Below are positions 1 to 8,353 of a stretch of 64,000 nucleotides of DNA, piece by piece. A program made the position numbers and the translations under genes. The notes beneath the pieces were generated by a model, which did no database searches, was not told the origin of the DNA, and worked only from the letters and a program-made list of their open reading frames with translations. The stretch is from PFJX01 sp044227325 (lineage in GTDB: Bacteria; Pseudomonadota; Gammaproteobacteria; Burkholderiales; Thiobacillaceae), in contig JBGAFI010000016.1 in assembly GCA_044227325.1 (NCBI GenBank), forward strand, positions 47,695-111,694, read 5' to 3'. Numbering within the stretch: position 1 is the stretch's first letter; each line of letters starts with the position of its first letter.

Positions 1-1115
1 GACTCGTTCATGCCGTCGAGATCGTCCGGATGCACCATGGAGAAAATGGGCGTGGCATCCGCGCGGACTTCCTCCGGCGCCACGTGATAAATCTCGCGGA
101 TACGGTCGCTGACATAGGGGAAACGGCTGGCGCCGTCCCTGTCGCGTTGAAACTGGAAAACCATGCCCGGCACCTGGGCGGCGATCTCGCTCAACCGGCC
201 CAGCAGTTCGGCCTGGGCGGCGGCATACCTGTTCCGTTCCTCCAGCAGCGCGGCCAGCAACTGCCCCGTGAGCGCCATGCCCAGCACGAACACATCGAGT
301 TCGAGAATGTGGTATGCGCCATCCGCGACGAAGGGGCCCAAGCCGCGATTGGTCGCGTACAGGGCCATGAGCGACAACACCAGGCTGCCGAGAATGACCG
401 ATACCAGTCCGCGACCCACGGCGAGAAAGACCAGCAGGGGGCCGAACAGGATCAGGGAAATGGCGATGCCGGTCCCGCCGAAAACGACGAACACCAGCCA
501 GGCGGCCGGGGCCAGGATCAGGAGGGGCAAGGCCAGATCCCAGCTCCGCCGGCCGGCCGGCGACGGCCGGCTGGCCAGGGCGAGCAGAAGCGGCGCCACC
601 TGGGCCTGGCCCATGGCGTTGCCGAGCCACCAGTCGAGCCATGCGGCGCCGTATTCCCCGGCTTGCTGGATCTGGCCGAACGTCCACAGAACCAGGGTTC
701 CCAGGGTGGCGCTGAGGGGTTGCAGAACCAGGAAAACCAGGCCCAGCAGGCCCGCCACGTCGCGCAGCCGGGAGAGGCTGGGATGCAAGCCGAAACGCTG
801 GAACAGGAGGCCGCCCAGGACCGCCTCCAGACTGTTGCTCGCCGAGATCAGCAGCGCCGGTTCCCAGTCCAGGCCGCGCGACACCGCCAGGGCCAACTGG
901 CCGATGAAGACGCCCGGCCAGACACGCGGACCGAGCAGGATGGTGGCCGCCAGAGCGAAGCCCTCGGCGGCGAACAGGACCGGCGTCACCACCCCATGGG
1001 AAACCGCGGTCAGGAAACTCGCATGGCCGGAGAGAAAATAGAGCAAGGCCAGCGCGAGTATTTGCGCCGCGAAGGGAACACGATCCTGGATCGTCTTGCC
1101 GTATCCGATTTCCAT
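1..1115 (-). CDS. MASE1 and PAS domain sensory protein, 3' end outside window
   Basis: This reading frame starts at ATG 1115 and is still open at position 1, so about 371 N-terminal residues are visible. A GGAGAG ribosome site precedes the ATG by about 8 bases. Residues about 12-300 form eight or so hydrophobic segments of the MASE1 integral membrane sensor type. They are followed by a PAS domain with the stretch FPYVSDRIREIYHVAPEEV. In known families MASE1-PAS proteins continue into a histidine kinase or a GGDEF/EAL cyclic-di-GMP output domain; which one applies here lies outside the window. The gene points away from the rest of the window and shares no operon with it. Confidence 0.85.
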   Translation of the reverse strand, partial: MEIGYGKTIQDRVPFAAQILALALLYFLSGHASFLTAVSHGVVTPVLFAAEGFALAATILLGPRVWPGVFIGQLALAVSRGLDWEPALLISASNSLEAVLGGLLFQRFGLHPSLSRLRDVAGLLGLVFLVLQPLSATLGTLVLWTFGQIQQAGEYGAAWLDWWLGNAMGQAQVAPLLLALASRPSPAGRRSWDLALPLLILAPAAWLVFVVFGGTGIAISLILFGPLLVFLAVGRGLVSVILGSLVLSLMALYATNRGLGPFVADGAYHILELDVFVLGMALTGQLLAALLEERNRYAAAQAELLGRLSEIAAQVPGMVFQFQRDRDGASRFPYVSDRIREIYHVAPEEVRADATPIFSMVHPDDLDGMNE

Positions 1116-1305
1116 GCCGATCTCTCCGCCCCCAGTCTTTTTCCCGATTGGAAAGGGATGTGAAGAAGTTACGCTTCCCTGGCCGGCTCCCGCCTTCCCG
1201 CCGGCAAGGCGTATTACGGCTCGATGCCGCGATCCTTGAGGGTGTCGTGCATGGCGGCGCTCCCTGTACGCATAATGGCGCTTGCGACTTGGTCTGGATG
1301 AAGCG

Positions 1306-1944
1306 ATGACCCCCCATGCCGAACCCCTTCCCGCGCGAAAACCCGAACTGGAGTTCTGGTTCGATTTCGCCAGTCCCTACAGCTATCTCAGCGTGATGCG
1401 CATCGAGGCGGCCGCCGCCGTGGCGGGAGTGGACGTGCGCTGGAAGCCCTTCCTGCTCGGCCCCGTGTTCAAGGCTCTGGGATGGGCCACGGCGCCGTTC
1501 GTGGCGCAGAAGGAGAAAGGCGAGTACGTCTGGAAGGATCTGGCCCGGCGGAGCGCCAAGTATGGCCTGCCCCTGCGCCGGCCGAGCGAATTTCCCCGCC
1601 TGTTCCTGTTGCCGCCCCGGGTGGCGCTGGCCGGTGATGGACAAGCCTGGCAGGCGGAATTCTGCCGTCGTCTCATGTTGCTCAATTTCTCCGCGGGCGA
1701 CGAGGTGGACATCAACACGCCGCGCGTGGTGGGCGAGGTGCTGGAACAGTTGGACCTGCCCGCGGGTGAGTTGATCGACCGGGCCAACAGCGCGCCGCTC
1801 AAGGAAGAGCTGAAGGCGCGCACAGAAACCGCCCGGCGAAGGGGCGTCTTCGGCGCGCCGACATTTTTCGTCGGCGAGGAGATGTTCTGGGGCGACGACC
1901 GTTTGGACGACGCCCTCGCTTTCGCGGCCCGGGTCGCGCCATGA
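1306..1944 (+). CDS. 2-hydroxychromene-2-carboxylate isomerase family protein
   Basis: A 212-residue protein of the DsbA-like thioredoxin fold. The N-terminal EFWFDFASPYSYLS stretch is the signature of the HCCA isomerase/kappa-GST group, and GVFGAPTFFVGEEMFWGDDRL near the C-terminus is the matching conserved cis-proline loop and active-site end. Family members use glutathione in the isomerisation of aromatic degradation intermediates, but many chromosomal copies have no proven substrate. The frame extends back to a TTG at 1282; ATG 1306 was chosen because the family normally starts shortly before the first strand. The stop overlaps the next start as ATGA, so translation of the two is probably coupled. 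Confidence 0.85.
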   Translation: MTPHAEPLPARKPELEFWFDFASPYSYLSVMRIEAAAAVAGVDVRWKPFLLGPVFKALGWATAPFVAQKEKGEYVWKDLARRSAKYGLPLRRPSEFPRLFLLPPRVALAGDGQAWQAEFCRRLMLLNFSAGDEVDINTPRVVGEVLEQLDLPAGELIDRANSAPLKEELKARTETARRRGVFGAPTFFVGEEMFWGDDRLDDALAFAARVAP

Positions 1945-2393
1945 GCCGGCATTCCCCGCTTGAGCGCCGCTGGCTGGACGAAGGCTTCAGCGTCTGCCCC
2001 ATGTCCGGCCGTTTCATGCCGGGCCTGGCGACGCTGTTTACCCGTCCCGACGGCAAGCATCTCTGTTTCCGGGTGGAAGTGCGCGCGGAACATTGCAACG
2101 GCAATGCCACCGCCCACGGCGGATTCCTGGCGACCCTGGCGGATGTCTGGCTCGCCTACAACGTGTTGCATCTGCTGCCCGACACGGCGCGCATCGTCAC
2201 CGCGAACCTGTCCGTGGATTACCTCGCGCCGGCGCTCGCCGGCGATTGCCTGGAAAGCCAGATCGACCGGGTCCGCATCGGCGCCCGCCTGTGCCATGCC
2301 TCGGGCGCGATCCTGCGGGAGGGGCACCCCGTGGTCGCGATGCGGGGCGCGTTCGCGGTGATGGAGAAGAAGGCGGGACAGTTGTCGGGCTAG
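1941..2393 (+). CDS. PaaI/YdiI-type hotdog-fold thioesterase
   Basis: A 150-residue protein of the hotdog acyl-CoA thioesterase superfamily. The motif NATAHGGFLATLADVWLAYN around residues 55-75 is the HGG-x(3)-tlaD region where the catalytic acid and substrate loop sit, and NLSVDYLAPAL is the typical second strand of the fold. Such enzymes hydrolyse aryl- or acyl-CoA thioesters in the cytosol. The ATGA overlap with the upstream isomerase gene suggests a two-gene operon for CoA-thioester or aromatic metabolism, which is an inference. The specific substrate cannot be read from the sequence. Confidence 0.85.
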   Translation: MSRHSPLERRWLDEGFSVCPMSGRFMPGLATLFTRPDGKHLCFRVEVRAEHCNGNATAHGGFLATLADVWLAYNVLHLLPDTARIVTANLSVDYLAPALAGDCLESQIDRVRIGARLCHASGAILREGHPVVAMRGAFAVMEKKAGQLSG

Positions 2394-2560
2394 GCCGGGC
2401 CGGCGCGGCGCGGGCCCGGAAGGGAGGCGTTTCCGGGCCGGGGAACTCGCGCTGCGGTGCGCACTCAAATTAAAGAAAAGCGCTGCGTCGGCCGCTGTAC
2501 AGGCTATCCCATGCAACGCGCCATCCGGGAACCCTTCAAAAATCTGAGAAGCGATACACC

Positions 2561-2800
2561 ATGCGCAAGAACGCGAATACCGTTTCCTATCCGCCAGCAA
2601 CCACCGACAACATTCCTTTCAATCCACCCTGCCCCAAATGCGGCGAGCCCTTGTTTCGGATATCCCGGGGGTGGATCGGCCGCTTGATCAGCCTGCTGGT
2701 TCCGGTTCGCCGCTATCGCTGCGAATCTCCTTTATGCCGTTGGGAGGGACACTTGCGCCTTCCGTCGACCCAGAACAGCCGCGAGGCTCGGCAGGATTGA
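2561..2800 (+). CDS. small zinc-ribbon-like hypothetical protein
   Basis: A 79-residue frame with a CPKCG knuckle near residue 25 and a second pair (C-x4-C in YRCESPLCRWEGH) about 27 residues later. These are separated by a hydrophobic and basic stretch (GWIGRLISLLVPVRRYRC). The paired cysteines suggest a treble-clef or zinc-ribbon small protein, possibly membrane associated. No catalytic residues are evident and I do not recognise a named family. The ribosome site upstream of ATG 2561 is weak. It is supported mainly by the ordered cysteine pattern and by the absence of a better frame on either strand. Confidence 0.55.
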   Translation: MRKNANTVSYPPATTDNIPFNPPCPKCGEPLFRISRGWIGRLISLLVPVRRYRCESPLCRWEGHLRLPSTQNSREARQD

Positions 2801-2936
2801 TGTCTTCCTCGATGGTCTTCGTCCGGTTCGCCGCCGGAACGTGAGTTCGGATAGTTCCGACCGAAGGGGCCGAGCATCCGGCACCCGCCGCCCGGTCAGG
2901 CGGTTTCCCCGGGTTTGATGAAGCAAGGCCCAGCGG

Positions 2937-3260
2937 TCATTGGTTTTGCTTGCGCTGGGCGCGGCGTTCCATGATGCCGCGCAGCTTGGCCTTTTTCTCC
3001 TCACAGGCTTTGGGGTCGGCGGCGCAGCGCTGGCGCCATTCCTCCGCCTTGGCCTTGAACTGGGCGCAACGTTCCGGATCGGCCTGGCATTTGTCCCGCA
3101 TGCGTTGCTTCGTTTCCTTGCACTGCTCGGGATTGGCCTGGCACCAGGCGGCGGCCTGGGGCGATTCGGCGGCTTGCGTGGTCGTCGCGGGCGCGTCCTC
3201 GGCCCAGGCGGCGGCGGAGAGGCACAGGGCCAGGGAAAGGTGAACAAGGGTTCGTAGCAT
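2937..3260 (-). CDS. exported protein with three Cys-x6-Cys repeats
   Basis: A 107-residue secreted protein. A signal peptide (MLRTLVHLSLALCLSAAAWA) is followed by an Ala/Thr-rich linker. A highly charged helical region then carries three evenly built motifs: CQANPEQC (40-47), CQADPERC (58-65) and CAADPKAC (79-86). Each has the form C-x2-(N/D)-P-x2-C. The start at 3260 was chosen because it opens the signal peptide; the open frame runs further back without sense. It is the last gene of the minus-strand operon led by the ECF sigma factor at 5548. In the oxidising periplasm the cysteines could form disulfides or bind a metal; this is inference and no family name is recognised. Confidence 0.8.
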   Translation of the reverse strand: MLRTLVHLSLALCLSAAAWAEDAPATTTQAAESPQAAAWCQANPEQCKETKQRMRDKCQADPERCAQFKAKAEEWRQRCAADPKACEEKKAKLRGIMERRAQRKQNQ

Positions 3261-3274
3261 GTCGGGCTCCCGGA

Positions 3275-3967
3275 TCAGGGGTTGGTGGATTCGAAGCTGA
3301 GGCTGCCGCCGCGGCTCATGCTGGCGCCGCCGGGGCCGGTATTCGTCGCGTTGCGGGTGAGCGTGTTGCCGTCCCGGGACCAGGTCACGTCGTGGCTGCC
3401 GGTCCGGCCGTCCGGGCTGGTGACGGTGGCGCTCCGGGACCATCCATCGTCGGATTTGGCCAGGCTCTTCTCCACGCTCAAGGATTTTCCGTCGTCCCGG
3501 GCATAGGTGGTGGTCGTGCTGGCGCCGCCCTCGCCGTCGGGCGTGATCGTGCGTGTCATATCCGTGCTGTGCCCGTTCGCGCCGGCGCGGCTGCCGGTCA
3601 TGGCATAGCTGCCGTCGGCGTTGCGCTGGCCCTGGACCTGGGTGGTGGCCTGGGCGCCGGCGGCGCCGGTGACTTGGCGTTGCCGGCTATAGCTGCCGGA
3701 CTCGGCGTCCCACTGGCGGCTGCTTTCGGCAACGCCTTCGCCACGCGAGTTCTGCCAGGTGGTGCTGCGGCTGGCGCTGCCCGGGCTTCGTTCCCGCAGA
3801 CTCTGGAAAGTGCCGGAATTGCCTCGGGCATTGGTATAGCTGCCGGTGCGCATGCGCTCCCGCGCCTCGGCGGGCGACGCGGGCATCAGGCCCGCCACGG
3901 TGGCGATGCCGGCCAGGGCCAGGACGAGCAAGCGTGTTCCGGCGGGGCGAGGTTCAGTGGTCTTCAT
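3275..3967 (-). CDS. exported low-complexity Ser/Thr/Gly-rich protein
   Basis: A 230-residue protein with an N-terminal signal sequence (LLVLALAGIATVAGLMPASPAEA). The mature part is dominated by Ser, Thr, Gly, Arg and Asp and contains short degenerate repeats of the form S-x-T-W-x-x-S-R-G/D and T-x-T-x-D-G, like a beta-solenoid or surface-exposed repeat protein. No catalytic motif is visible. Its start overlaps the end of the CpxP-like gene upstream by 14 bases, so the two are translationally coupled inside the sigma-factor operon. Its export and position suggest an envelope protein produced under the control of the adjacent ECF sigma factor, which is an inference. Confidence 0.75.
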   Translation of the reverse strand: MKTTEPRPAGTRLLVLALAGIATVAGLMPASPAEARERMRTGSYTNARGNSGTFQSLRERSPGSASRSTTWQNSRGEGVAESSRQWDAESGSYSRQRQVTGAAGAQATTQVQGQRNADGSYAMTGSRAGANGHSTDMTRTITPDGEGGASTTTTYARDDGKSLSVEKSLAKSDDGWSRSATVTSPDGRTGSHDVTWSRDGNTLTRNATNTGPGGASMSRGGSLSFESTNP

Positions 3968-4475
3968 GATGGATCTCCGGGTGCGTGATGGGTGAGTCGG
4001 GTGTTTGCGGCGGCGCGGCCAATCCCGCGCGCAAGACTTCCGCCGCCAGGGAGAACCCCAGCAGGTCGAACAGGAAGCTGGGCCGGTCGAGCAGGCGGTT
4101 GAAGCGTTCCCGCCGCGCCGGGTCCAGGCTGTCCCGGAAGACCACGGCCCGGCGCAACAGATCGAGCCGGGTCGCCAGATGGGCGTCGGAGAGTTGGCGC
4201 AAGGCGGGCTCCAGTTGGTCTGCGCCGGGTCGGGCCGCGCGCATGGTCTCGGCGAGGGCTTTGATGCGGGGGGAAAGCCCGTGGCGGCTTGACTTGATGG
4301 CCGCGCGGGCCTCCTTACGCATGGCCTCCAGACGCGCGCGCTGGGCGGGGTCGAGATCCAGGGCGGCGGCGCTCCAGCCTTCCCGGTGCAGGGCGTGGAG
4401 CCCGAAGGCGTAACCGCCGATGGCGAGGACGTTGAACAGCAGGGAGACGGCCAGAGCCCATTTGATCCAGCGCAT
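3954..4475 (-). CDS. CpxP/ZraP-like periplasmic sensor protein
   Basis: A 173-residue protein with one N-terminal membrane segment (WIKWALAVSLLFNVLAIGGYAFG) and then an all-helical periplasmic part rich in Arg, Leu and Glu (DLDPAQRARLEAMRKEARAA). This arrangement matches the periplasmic heavy-metal sensor/CpxP/ZraP group, whose soluble part is a helical hook that senses misfolded protein or metal. Its start ATG shares one base with the stop of the anti-sigma gene (TGATG), showing tight coupling. Located between an anti-sigma factor and two exported proteins, it may be the input that releases the sigma factor. The start at 4475 is set by the membrane segment and by coupling. Confidence 0.75.
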   Translation of the reverse strand: MRWIKWALAVSLLFNVLAIGGYAFGLHALHREGWSAAALDLDPAQRARLEAMRKEARAAIKSSRHGLSPRIKALAETMRAARPGADQLEPALRQLSDAHLATRLDLLRRAVVFRDSLDPARRERFNRLLDRPSFLFDLLGFSLAAEVLRAGLAAPPQTPDSPITHPEIHHEDH

Positions 4476-4930
4476 CACCAGGCTCCCGGAAATCCGGCCA
4501 GGCCCATGACCAGGGCCGCCAGCATTTGCGTTTCCGCCTGGGCCTGGATGTGGGCCAGGCCCAGGCCCACCACGAGTCCGGCCGCGCCGGTGGCCAGGCC
4601 CAGCGTGCCGCCCAGCAGGCGGACGGGCCAGGATGGCGCCCGGGCGCCGGCCTGGGCATCCGGGGCGCGCACCAGCGACCTGGCGCGCCGGATGTCGGCT
4701 TCGGGAACGGCGTCGTCCACAACCGCGCGGGCCGCGCGCAGGCCATCGAGATGGTCGGGCGCGCGGGCCAGCCAAAGCTCCACCCGGCGCGCGCCATCCT
4801 CGTCCAGCCCGCCTTCCAGCCAGGCGGCAAGCTCCATGGCGCCGGGTTCCCCGGTGGCCGGCGCGCGGGCCAGCCAATCGATCAGCGCGGCGCGTTCGGC
4901 GGGGGTGGGTTGGTCGGTTTCGGTGTTCAT
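4475..4930 (-). CDS. membrane anti-sigma factor
   Basis: A 151-residue protein. The N-terminal part (residues 1-85) has the helical make-up of an anti-sigma domain (RAALIDWLARAP, then MELAAWLEGGLDEDGARRVELW) but lacks the Cys/His zinc ligands of the ZAS type. A single membrane segment follows at about 118-140 (LGGTLGLATGAAGLVVGLGL). It lies directly downstream of the ECF sigma gene with about 66 bases between them and runs into the CpxP-like gene with a one-base overlap. Gene order sigma, anti-sigma, periplasmic sensor is standard for membrane-gated ECF systems. The function is therefore inferred from architecture and context more than from strong motif identity. Confidence 0.65.
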   Translation of the reverse strand: MNTETDQPTPAERAALIDWLARAPATGEPGAMELAAWLEGGLDEDGARRVELWLARAPDHLDGLRAARAVVDDAVPEADIRRARSLVRAPDAQAGARAPSWPVRLLGGTLGLATGAAGLVVGLGLAHIQAQAETQMLAALVMGLAGFPGAW

Positions 4931-4996
4931 CTGGATCCTTTCATTGGCTTGTTCGCGGCCGCGCGGGAAAACATCCCCGCCTTTCACGCCGGCCTT

Positions 4997-5548
4997 TCAC
5001 ACCGACTCCTTGCCGATGCGGGCGCGCAAACGTTCCAGGGCTTTGTGGCGCAGGGAACGCACGCTCTGGGCGGCGATGCCCAGCGCGCGGGCGACCTCGT
5101 CCACGTCCATGTCGCGCTCGTAGATCAAGCGCAGGATCAGGGCCTGGCGCGGCGTCAACAGGTCGTCCGGCAGCTTGAGCGGGCCGGGCGCCGCGCCGGC
5201 CTCGACGGCCAGGCTGGCTTCCGGTGCCTGCTCCAGCTCAACGCCGGGCTTGCCGCTCCGGCGCAGATGGTCCAGCGCGCGCCGGCCGGCGATGACGCCC
5301 AGATAGGTGTTCAAAGTGGCCTGGGCGGGATCGAAACGCTTGAGCAGGTTGAAATCGTCCCGGCACAGGGAAACGAAGCTGTCCTGGACCACATCCGGCA
5401 GATCGCCCAGGCGCCCGGCGGGCTCCAGCACCCGGCGCGCGACCGCGCGGATGACCGGCGCCGCGCGCGGCACGAAACGATCCCACGCGGCCTTGTCGCC
5501 GCGCAGGAGCGCGGCCCACTCGGCGGATTCCCGGGCGGCGTCAGTCAC
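4997..5548 (-). CDS. ECF-type RNA polymerase sigma factor
   Basis: A 183-residue two-domain sigma factor. Region 2 is visible as LPDVVQDSFVSLCRDDFNLLKRFDPAQ and TLNTYLGVIAGRRALDHLRR (core binding and -10 recognition). Region 4 is visible as LLTPRQALILRLIYERDMDVDEVARALGIAAQSVRSLRHKALERLR (helix-turn-helix for -35 recognition). The open frame continues far upstream without meaning. GTG 5548 was chosen because it gives the family's usual length and begins just before region 2. It leads a five-gene minus-strand operon with an anti-sigma factor and exported proteins, and it is divergent from a BaeS-like kinase gene 205 bases away, so the intervening region probably holds two promoters. Confidence 0.85.
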   Translation of the reverse strand: MTDAARESAEWAALLRGDKAAWDRFVPRAAPVIRAVARRVLEPAGRLGDLPDVVQDSFVSLCRDDFNLLKRFDPAQATLNTYLGVIAGRRALDHLRRSGKPGVELEQAPEASLAVEAGAAPGPLKLPDDLLTPRQALILRLIYERDMDVDEVARALGIAAQSVRSLRHKALERLRARIGKESV

Positions 5549-5753
5549 GGCAGGATATTTCTGGAGGCATGGGGCGGAACGATAGCGGACTCGCAGGCTT
5601 GTTCGCCGGGAGCGCCGGCAACATCCCCATGCCGGGCCGAAACATCCGGATGCCGCATCCGGAACGGGGACCGAAGCCGGCTCGCTCGGATTTCCATATT
5701 TCATGCGCCGTTTGAATCCAAAATACGGGCTGGAACGACATGCCGGGGCCGCC

Positions 5754-7151
5754 GTGCGCCTATCCATCCGAAACAAGCTGTTCATCACCCTGCTGCTGGC
5801 GATCACGCTGGTGGTGGCGGTCATGTTCGGCTTCATGCACTGGTCCTTCCAGCGGGGCTTCGTCAGTTTCCTGGAAGTGCGCCAGCAAGCGCGGGCCGAG
5901 CGGCTGGCGGAGCAATTGGCCGGGGTCTACGCGGAAGAGGGCGGGTTCGATGGCTTGCGTCTCGATCGCGCCCGCTGGTTCAGCCTGCTCGCGGAAGGAC
6001 GTGCCGGGCGCGGCGACTTTGCGCCCATGGGACGCGGCCCCGGTCACGGTCCTGGACATATGCCCAGGCTGCGCGAGGCGGGATTGACCCTGCTGGATGT
6101 CGACAAGCGGCCGCTGTTGGGCCGCGAGGAGAATGTGGACCAGTTGCTGCTGACGCCGATTCGGGAGGGCGGTCGCATCGTTGGCTATGTCGGCCGCATG
6201 CCCGGGCCGGTGTTGCGGGAGGGGATCGACACCCGTTTCGAGGAGGCCCAACAGCGCGCGTTCCTCTGGATCGCCCTGTTGGTCGCTCTGGTGGCGATGG
6301 CCTTGACCTGGCCCTTGTCCAACACCCTGGTGCGTCCGCTGCGCCGGATCACCGAAGGGGCCCGGGCATTGTCGGCGGGGCGTTTCCAGACCCGGGTGAC
6401 CGTGCGGAGCAACGATGAACTGGGCGATCTCGCGCGGGATTTCAATGGCCTGGCCCAGACCCTGGAGCAGACCGAAACCGCGCGGCGCCAGTGGATGGCG
6501 GACATCTCCCACGAACTGCGCACCCCCTTGTCGGTCATGAAGGCCGAACTGGAAGCCATGCAGGATGGCGTGCGCCCCCTGGATCCCGCGTCCGTGCTTT
6601 CGCTCCAGTCCGATGTGGAACGCCTGAACCGCCTGGTGGAGGACTTGTACCAGCTATCCATGACCGATCTGGGGGCCATGAGCTACCGCAAGCGGGAGGT
6701 GGAGCCGGCCGCCATCCTCAAGGATGACCTGGAGTCCCTGGCCGGCGAGTTCGCCAGGCTCGGCATCGAGGTGGTGATGCGCGATGAGCTGCCCGGCGCC
6801 GTCACCCTTCAGGGCGACCCGGACCGCCTCTCCCAGCTGTTCCGCAACCTGCTGCAAAACAGCCTGCGCTACACCGACGCGGGGGGGAGGGCGGAAGTGA
6901 CACTGCGCGGGAGCGGCGGCATCTGGAGCGCGGATTTCCAGGACACCGCCCCCGCCGTGCCCGGCGAATCGCTGCCCCGCTTGTTCGAACGCTTCTACCG
7001 GGTGGAGGCCTCCCGCAACCGGGCCCACGGCGGCGCGGGCCTGGGCCTGGCGATCTGCCGCAACATCGTGGAGGCCCACGGCGGCCGCATCGAAGCCAGG
7101 CCATCGCCGCTGGGAGGCCTGTGTATCCACTTGGAACTGCCGATCCCATGA
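5754..7151 (+). CDS. BaeS/CpxA-like sensor histidine kinase
   Basis: A membrane sensor kinase of about 465 residues. A first membrane segment (LFITLLLAITLVVAVMFGF) is followed by a periplasmic loop rich in Gly, His and Met (MGRGPGHGPGHMP) and a second membrane segment (FLWIALLVALVAMALTWPL). Then come a HAMP domain, the phosphoacceptor box SHELRTPLSV with His at about 253, and an ATPase domain with an N box (FRNLLQNSLRYTD) and G box (GGAGLGLAIC). GTG 5754, giving MRLSIRNKLF, is the best start; an ATG at 5703 is in frame. The gene overlaps the regulator by ATGA. The G box region has DTAPAVP where DxGxG is usual, so one glycine motif is relaxed. The likely role is envelope stress or metal sensing. 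Confidence 0.92.
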   Translation: MRLSIRNKLFITLLLAITLVVAVMFGFMHWSFQRGFVSFLEVRQQARAERLAEQLAGVYAEEGGFDGLRLDRARWFSLLAEGRAGRGDFAPMGRGPGHGPGHMPRLREAGLTLLDVDKRPLLGREENVDQLLLTPIREGGRIVGYVGRMPGPVLREGIDTRFEEAQQRAFLWIALLVALVAMALTWPLSNTLVRPLRRITEGARALSAGRFQTRVTVRSNDELGDLARDFNGLAQTLEQTETARRQWMADISHELRTPLSVMKAELEAMQDGVRPLDPASVLSLQSDVERLNRLVEDLYQLSMTDLGAMSYRKREVEPAAILKDDLESLAGEFARLGIEVVMRDELPGAVTLQGDPDRLSQLFRNLLQNSLRYTDAGGRAEVTLRGSGGIWSADFQDTAPAVPGESLPRLFERFYRVEASRNRAHGGAGLGLAICRNIVEAHGGRIEARPSPLGGLCIHLELPIP

Positions 7152-7858
7152 GCGCCGACGCCAGCGTTCCGCGCATCCTGATCGCCGAGGACGAGGAACG
7201 CCTCGCCCAGGTGCTGGCGGATTATCTCCACGCCGCCGGCTATGCCACCCATTGTCTTGCCGACGGTCAGGAGGTGGTGCCCTGGGTCAGGTCCAACCTC
7301 CCGGACATGCTGGTGCTGGATCTGATGCTGCCGGGCAAGGACGGCCTGGATATCTGCCGGGAGATACGCGCGTTCAGCCAGGTGCCCATCCTCATGGCCA
7401 CGGCCCGGGTGGAGGAGATCGACCGCCTGCTGGGCCTGGAACTGGGCGCGGACGATTATCTGTGCAAGCCCTACAGCCCGCGCGAGGTGGTCGCCCGGGT
7501 GCGGGCGATCCTGCGCCGCACGCGCCACACCGCGACGGAGGCGGTAGCCGAAGACACGCTCCATCTGGACGCGGCCGCGCTTCGCGTGTCGGCCAATGGC
7601 CGGGAAGTCGAACTGACCATGGTGGAATTCCAGCTCTTTTCCACCCTGTACCAGGCGCCCGGACGCATCTTTTCCCGCGGCCAGTTGATGGATCGCATCT
7701 ACGACGACCAGCGCATCGTCTCGGATCGCACCATCGACAGCCACATCAAGAAGTTGCGCAAGAAACTGGCGGATCTTCAGCCCGGCATGGAACTGATCCA
7801 CTCGGTCTATGGCGCCGGCTACCGCTACGAACCCGAGCCCGCCAAGTCGCCGCAATAG
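7148..7858 (+). CDS. OmpR/BaeR-family response regulator
   Basis: A 236-residue regulator. The receiver domain has the acidic pocket AEDEE, the phosphoacceptor Asp58 in LVLDLMLPGKDG, a Thr in MATARVEE and the Lys in CKPYSPREVVARV. The winged-helix OmpR DNA-binding domain at the C-terminus includes GRIFSRGQLMDRIYDDQRIVSDRTIDSHIKKLRKKL and the terminal hairpin VYGAGYRYE. ATG 7148 overlaps the kinase stop as ATGA, so kinase and regulator are translationally coupled. The next gene on the same strand encodes a Spy/CpxP-like chaperone, a common BaeR/CpxR target, which supports an envelope-stress role by inference. Confidence 0.93.
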   Translation: MSADASVPRILIAEDEERLAQVLADYLHAAGYATHCLADGQEVVPWVRSNLPDMLVLDLMLPGKDGLDICREIRAFSQVPILMATARVEEIDRLLGLELGADDYLCKPYSPREVVARVRAILRRTRHTATEAVAEDTLHLDAAALRVSANGREVELTMVEFQLFSTLYQAPGRIFSRGQLMDRIYDDQRIVSDRTIDSHIKKLRKKLADLQPGMELIHSVYGAGYRYEPEPAKSPQ

Positions 7859-7983
7859 CGTGGCGGGACAACTTCCCCATTGTTTGCACAATCCGTCCCG
7901 ATTCGCTCCATCTTTGCTCCCTAAGCTGGGAACCGTGGAAGGCAGGAAACCTTCCCGCTTTCGCCACCTGATAGGAGTACATC

Positions 7984-8346
7984 ATGAAAAAGACGTTGAT
8001 TGCATTGGCCATGTTGATTGCCGTTCCCACCGCCATGGCGGGTTTCGGTCCCGGCCAGAACGGAGGCGGCCCCGGCAATATGCGCGGCCCCAATGTGGAG
8101 CGCATGGCGGTCATGCTGGATCTGACCCCCGAGCAGCAGGACAAGGTCAAGACCCTGTTCGCCGAGCAGGCCAAGAAGCGGGATGAAACCCGCGCGGCCA
8201 TGCGGACAGAGATGCAGGGCAAGATGCAAGCCATCCTGACCCCGGCCCAGTACGAAAAAATGACCAAGCTGCGCGGCGAGCGTGGCGCGGGGATGGGCGG
8301 GCGCGGCATGCGCGGCGGTTGCGACGGTTCCGGTCCGCGCTGGTAA
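7984..8346 (+). CDS. Spy/CpxP-family periplasmic protein
   Basis: A 120-residue exported protein. A clean signal peptide (MKKTLIALAMLIAVPTAMA) precedes a Gly/Asn-rich start. The family's LTxxQ-type motif follows (DLTPEQQDKVKTLFAEQAKK), and a second copy appears as ILTPAQYEKMTKLRGE. The tail is Gly/Met/Arg-rich with a single Cys (GMGGRGMRGGCDG). Spy and CpxP are helical cradle-shaped periplasmic chaperones that damp Cpx/Bae signalling. The Met- and Gly-rich tail could bind a metal such as copper, an inference. A Shine-Dalgarno AGGAG lies before ATG 7984. The gene is 125 bases after the response regulator, which probably controls it. Confidence 0.85.
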   Translation: MKKTLIALAMLIAVPTAMAGFGPGQNGGGPGNMRGPNVERMAVMLDLTPEQQDKVKTLFAEQAKKRDETRAAMRTEMQGKMQAILTPAQYEKMTKLRGERGAGMGGRGMRGGCDGSGPRW

Positions 8347-8353
8347 GAACCAC

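Noticed and set aside
30..1163. Plus-strand frames over the first 1.1 kb
   Set aside because: The minus strand encodes a clear MASE1-PAS protein running off the window edge; the plus frames are Gln/Arg/Gly-rich shadows.
4526..6418. A 630-codon plus-strand frame
   Set aside because: It is antisense to the anti-sigma and sigma genes and out of frame with the kinase gene.
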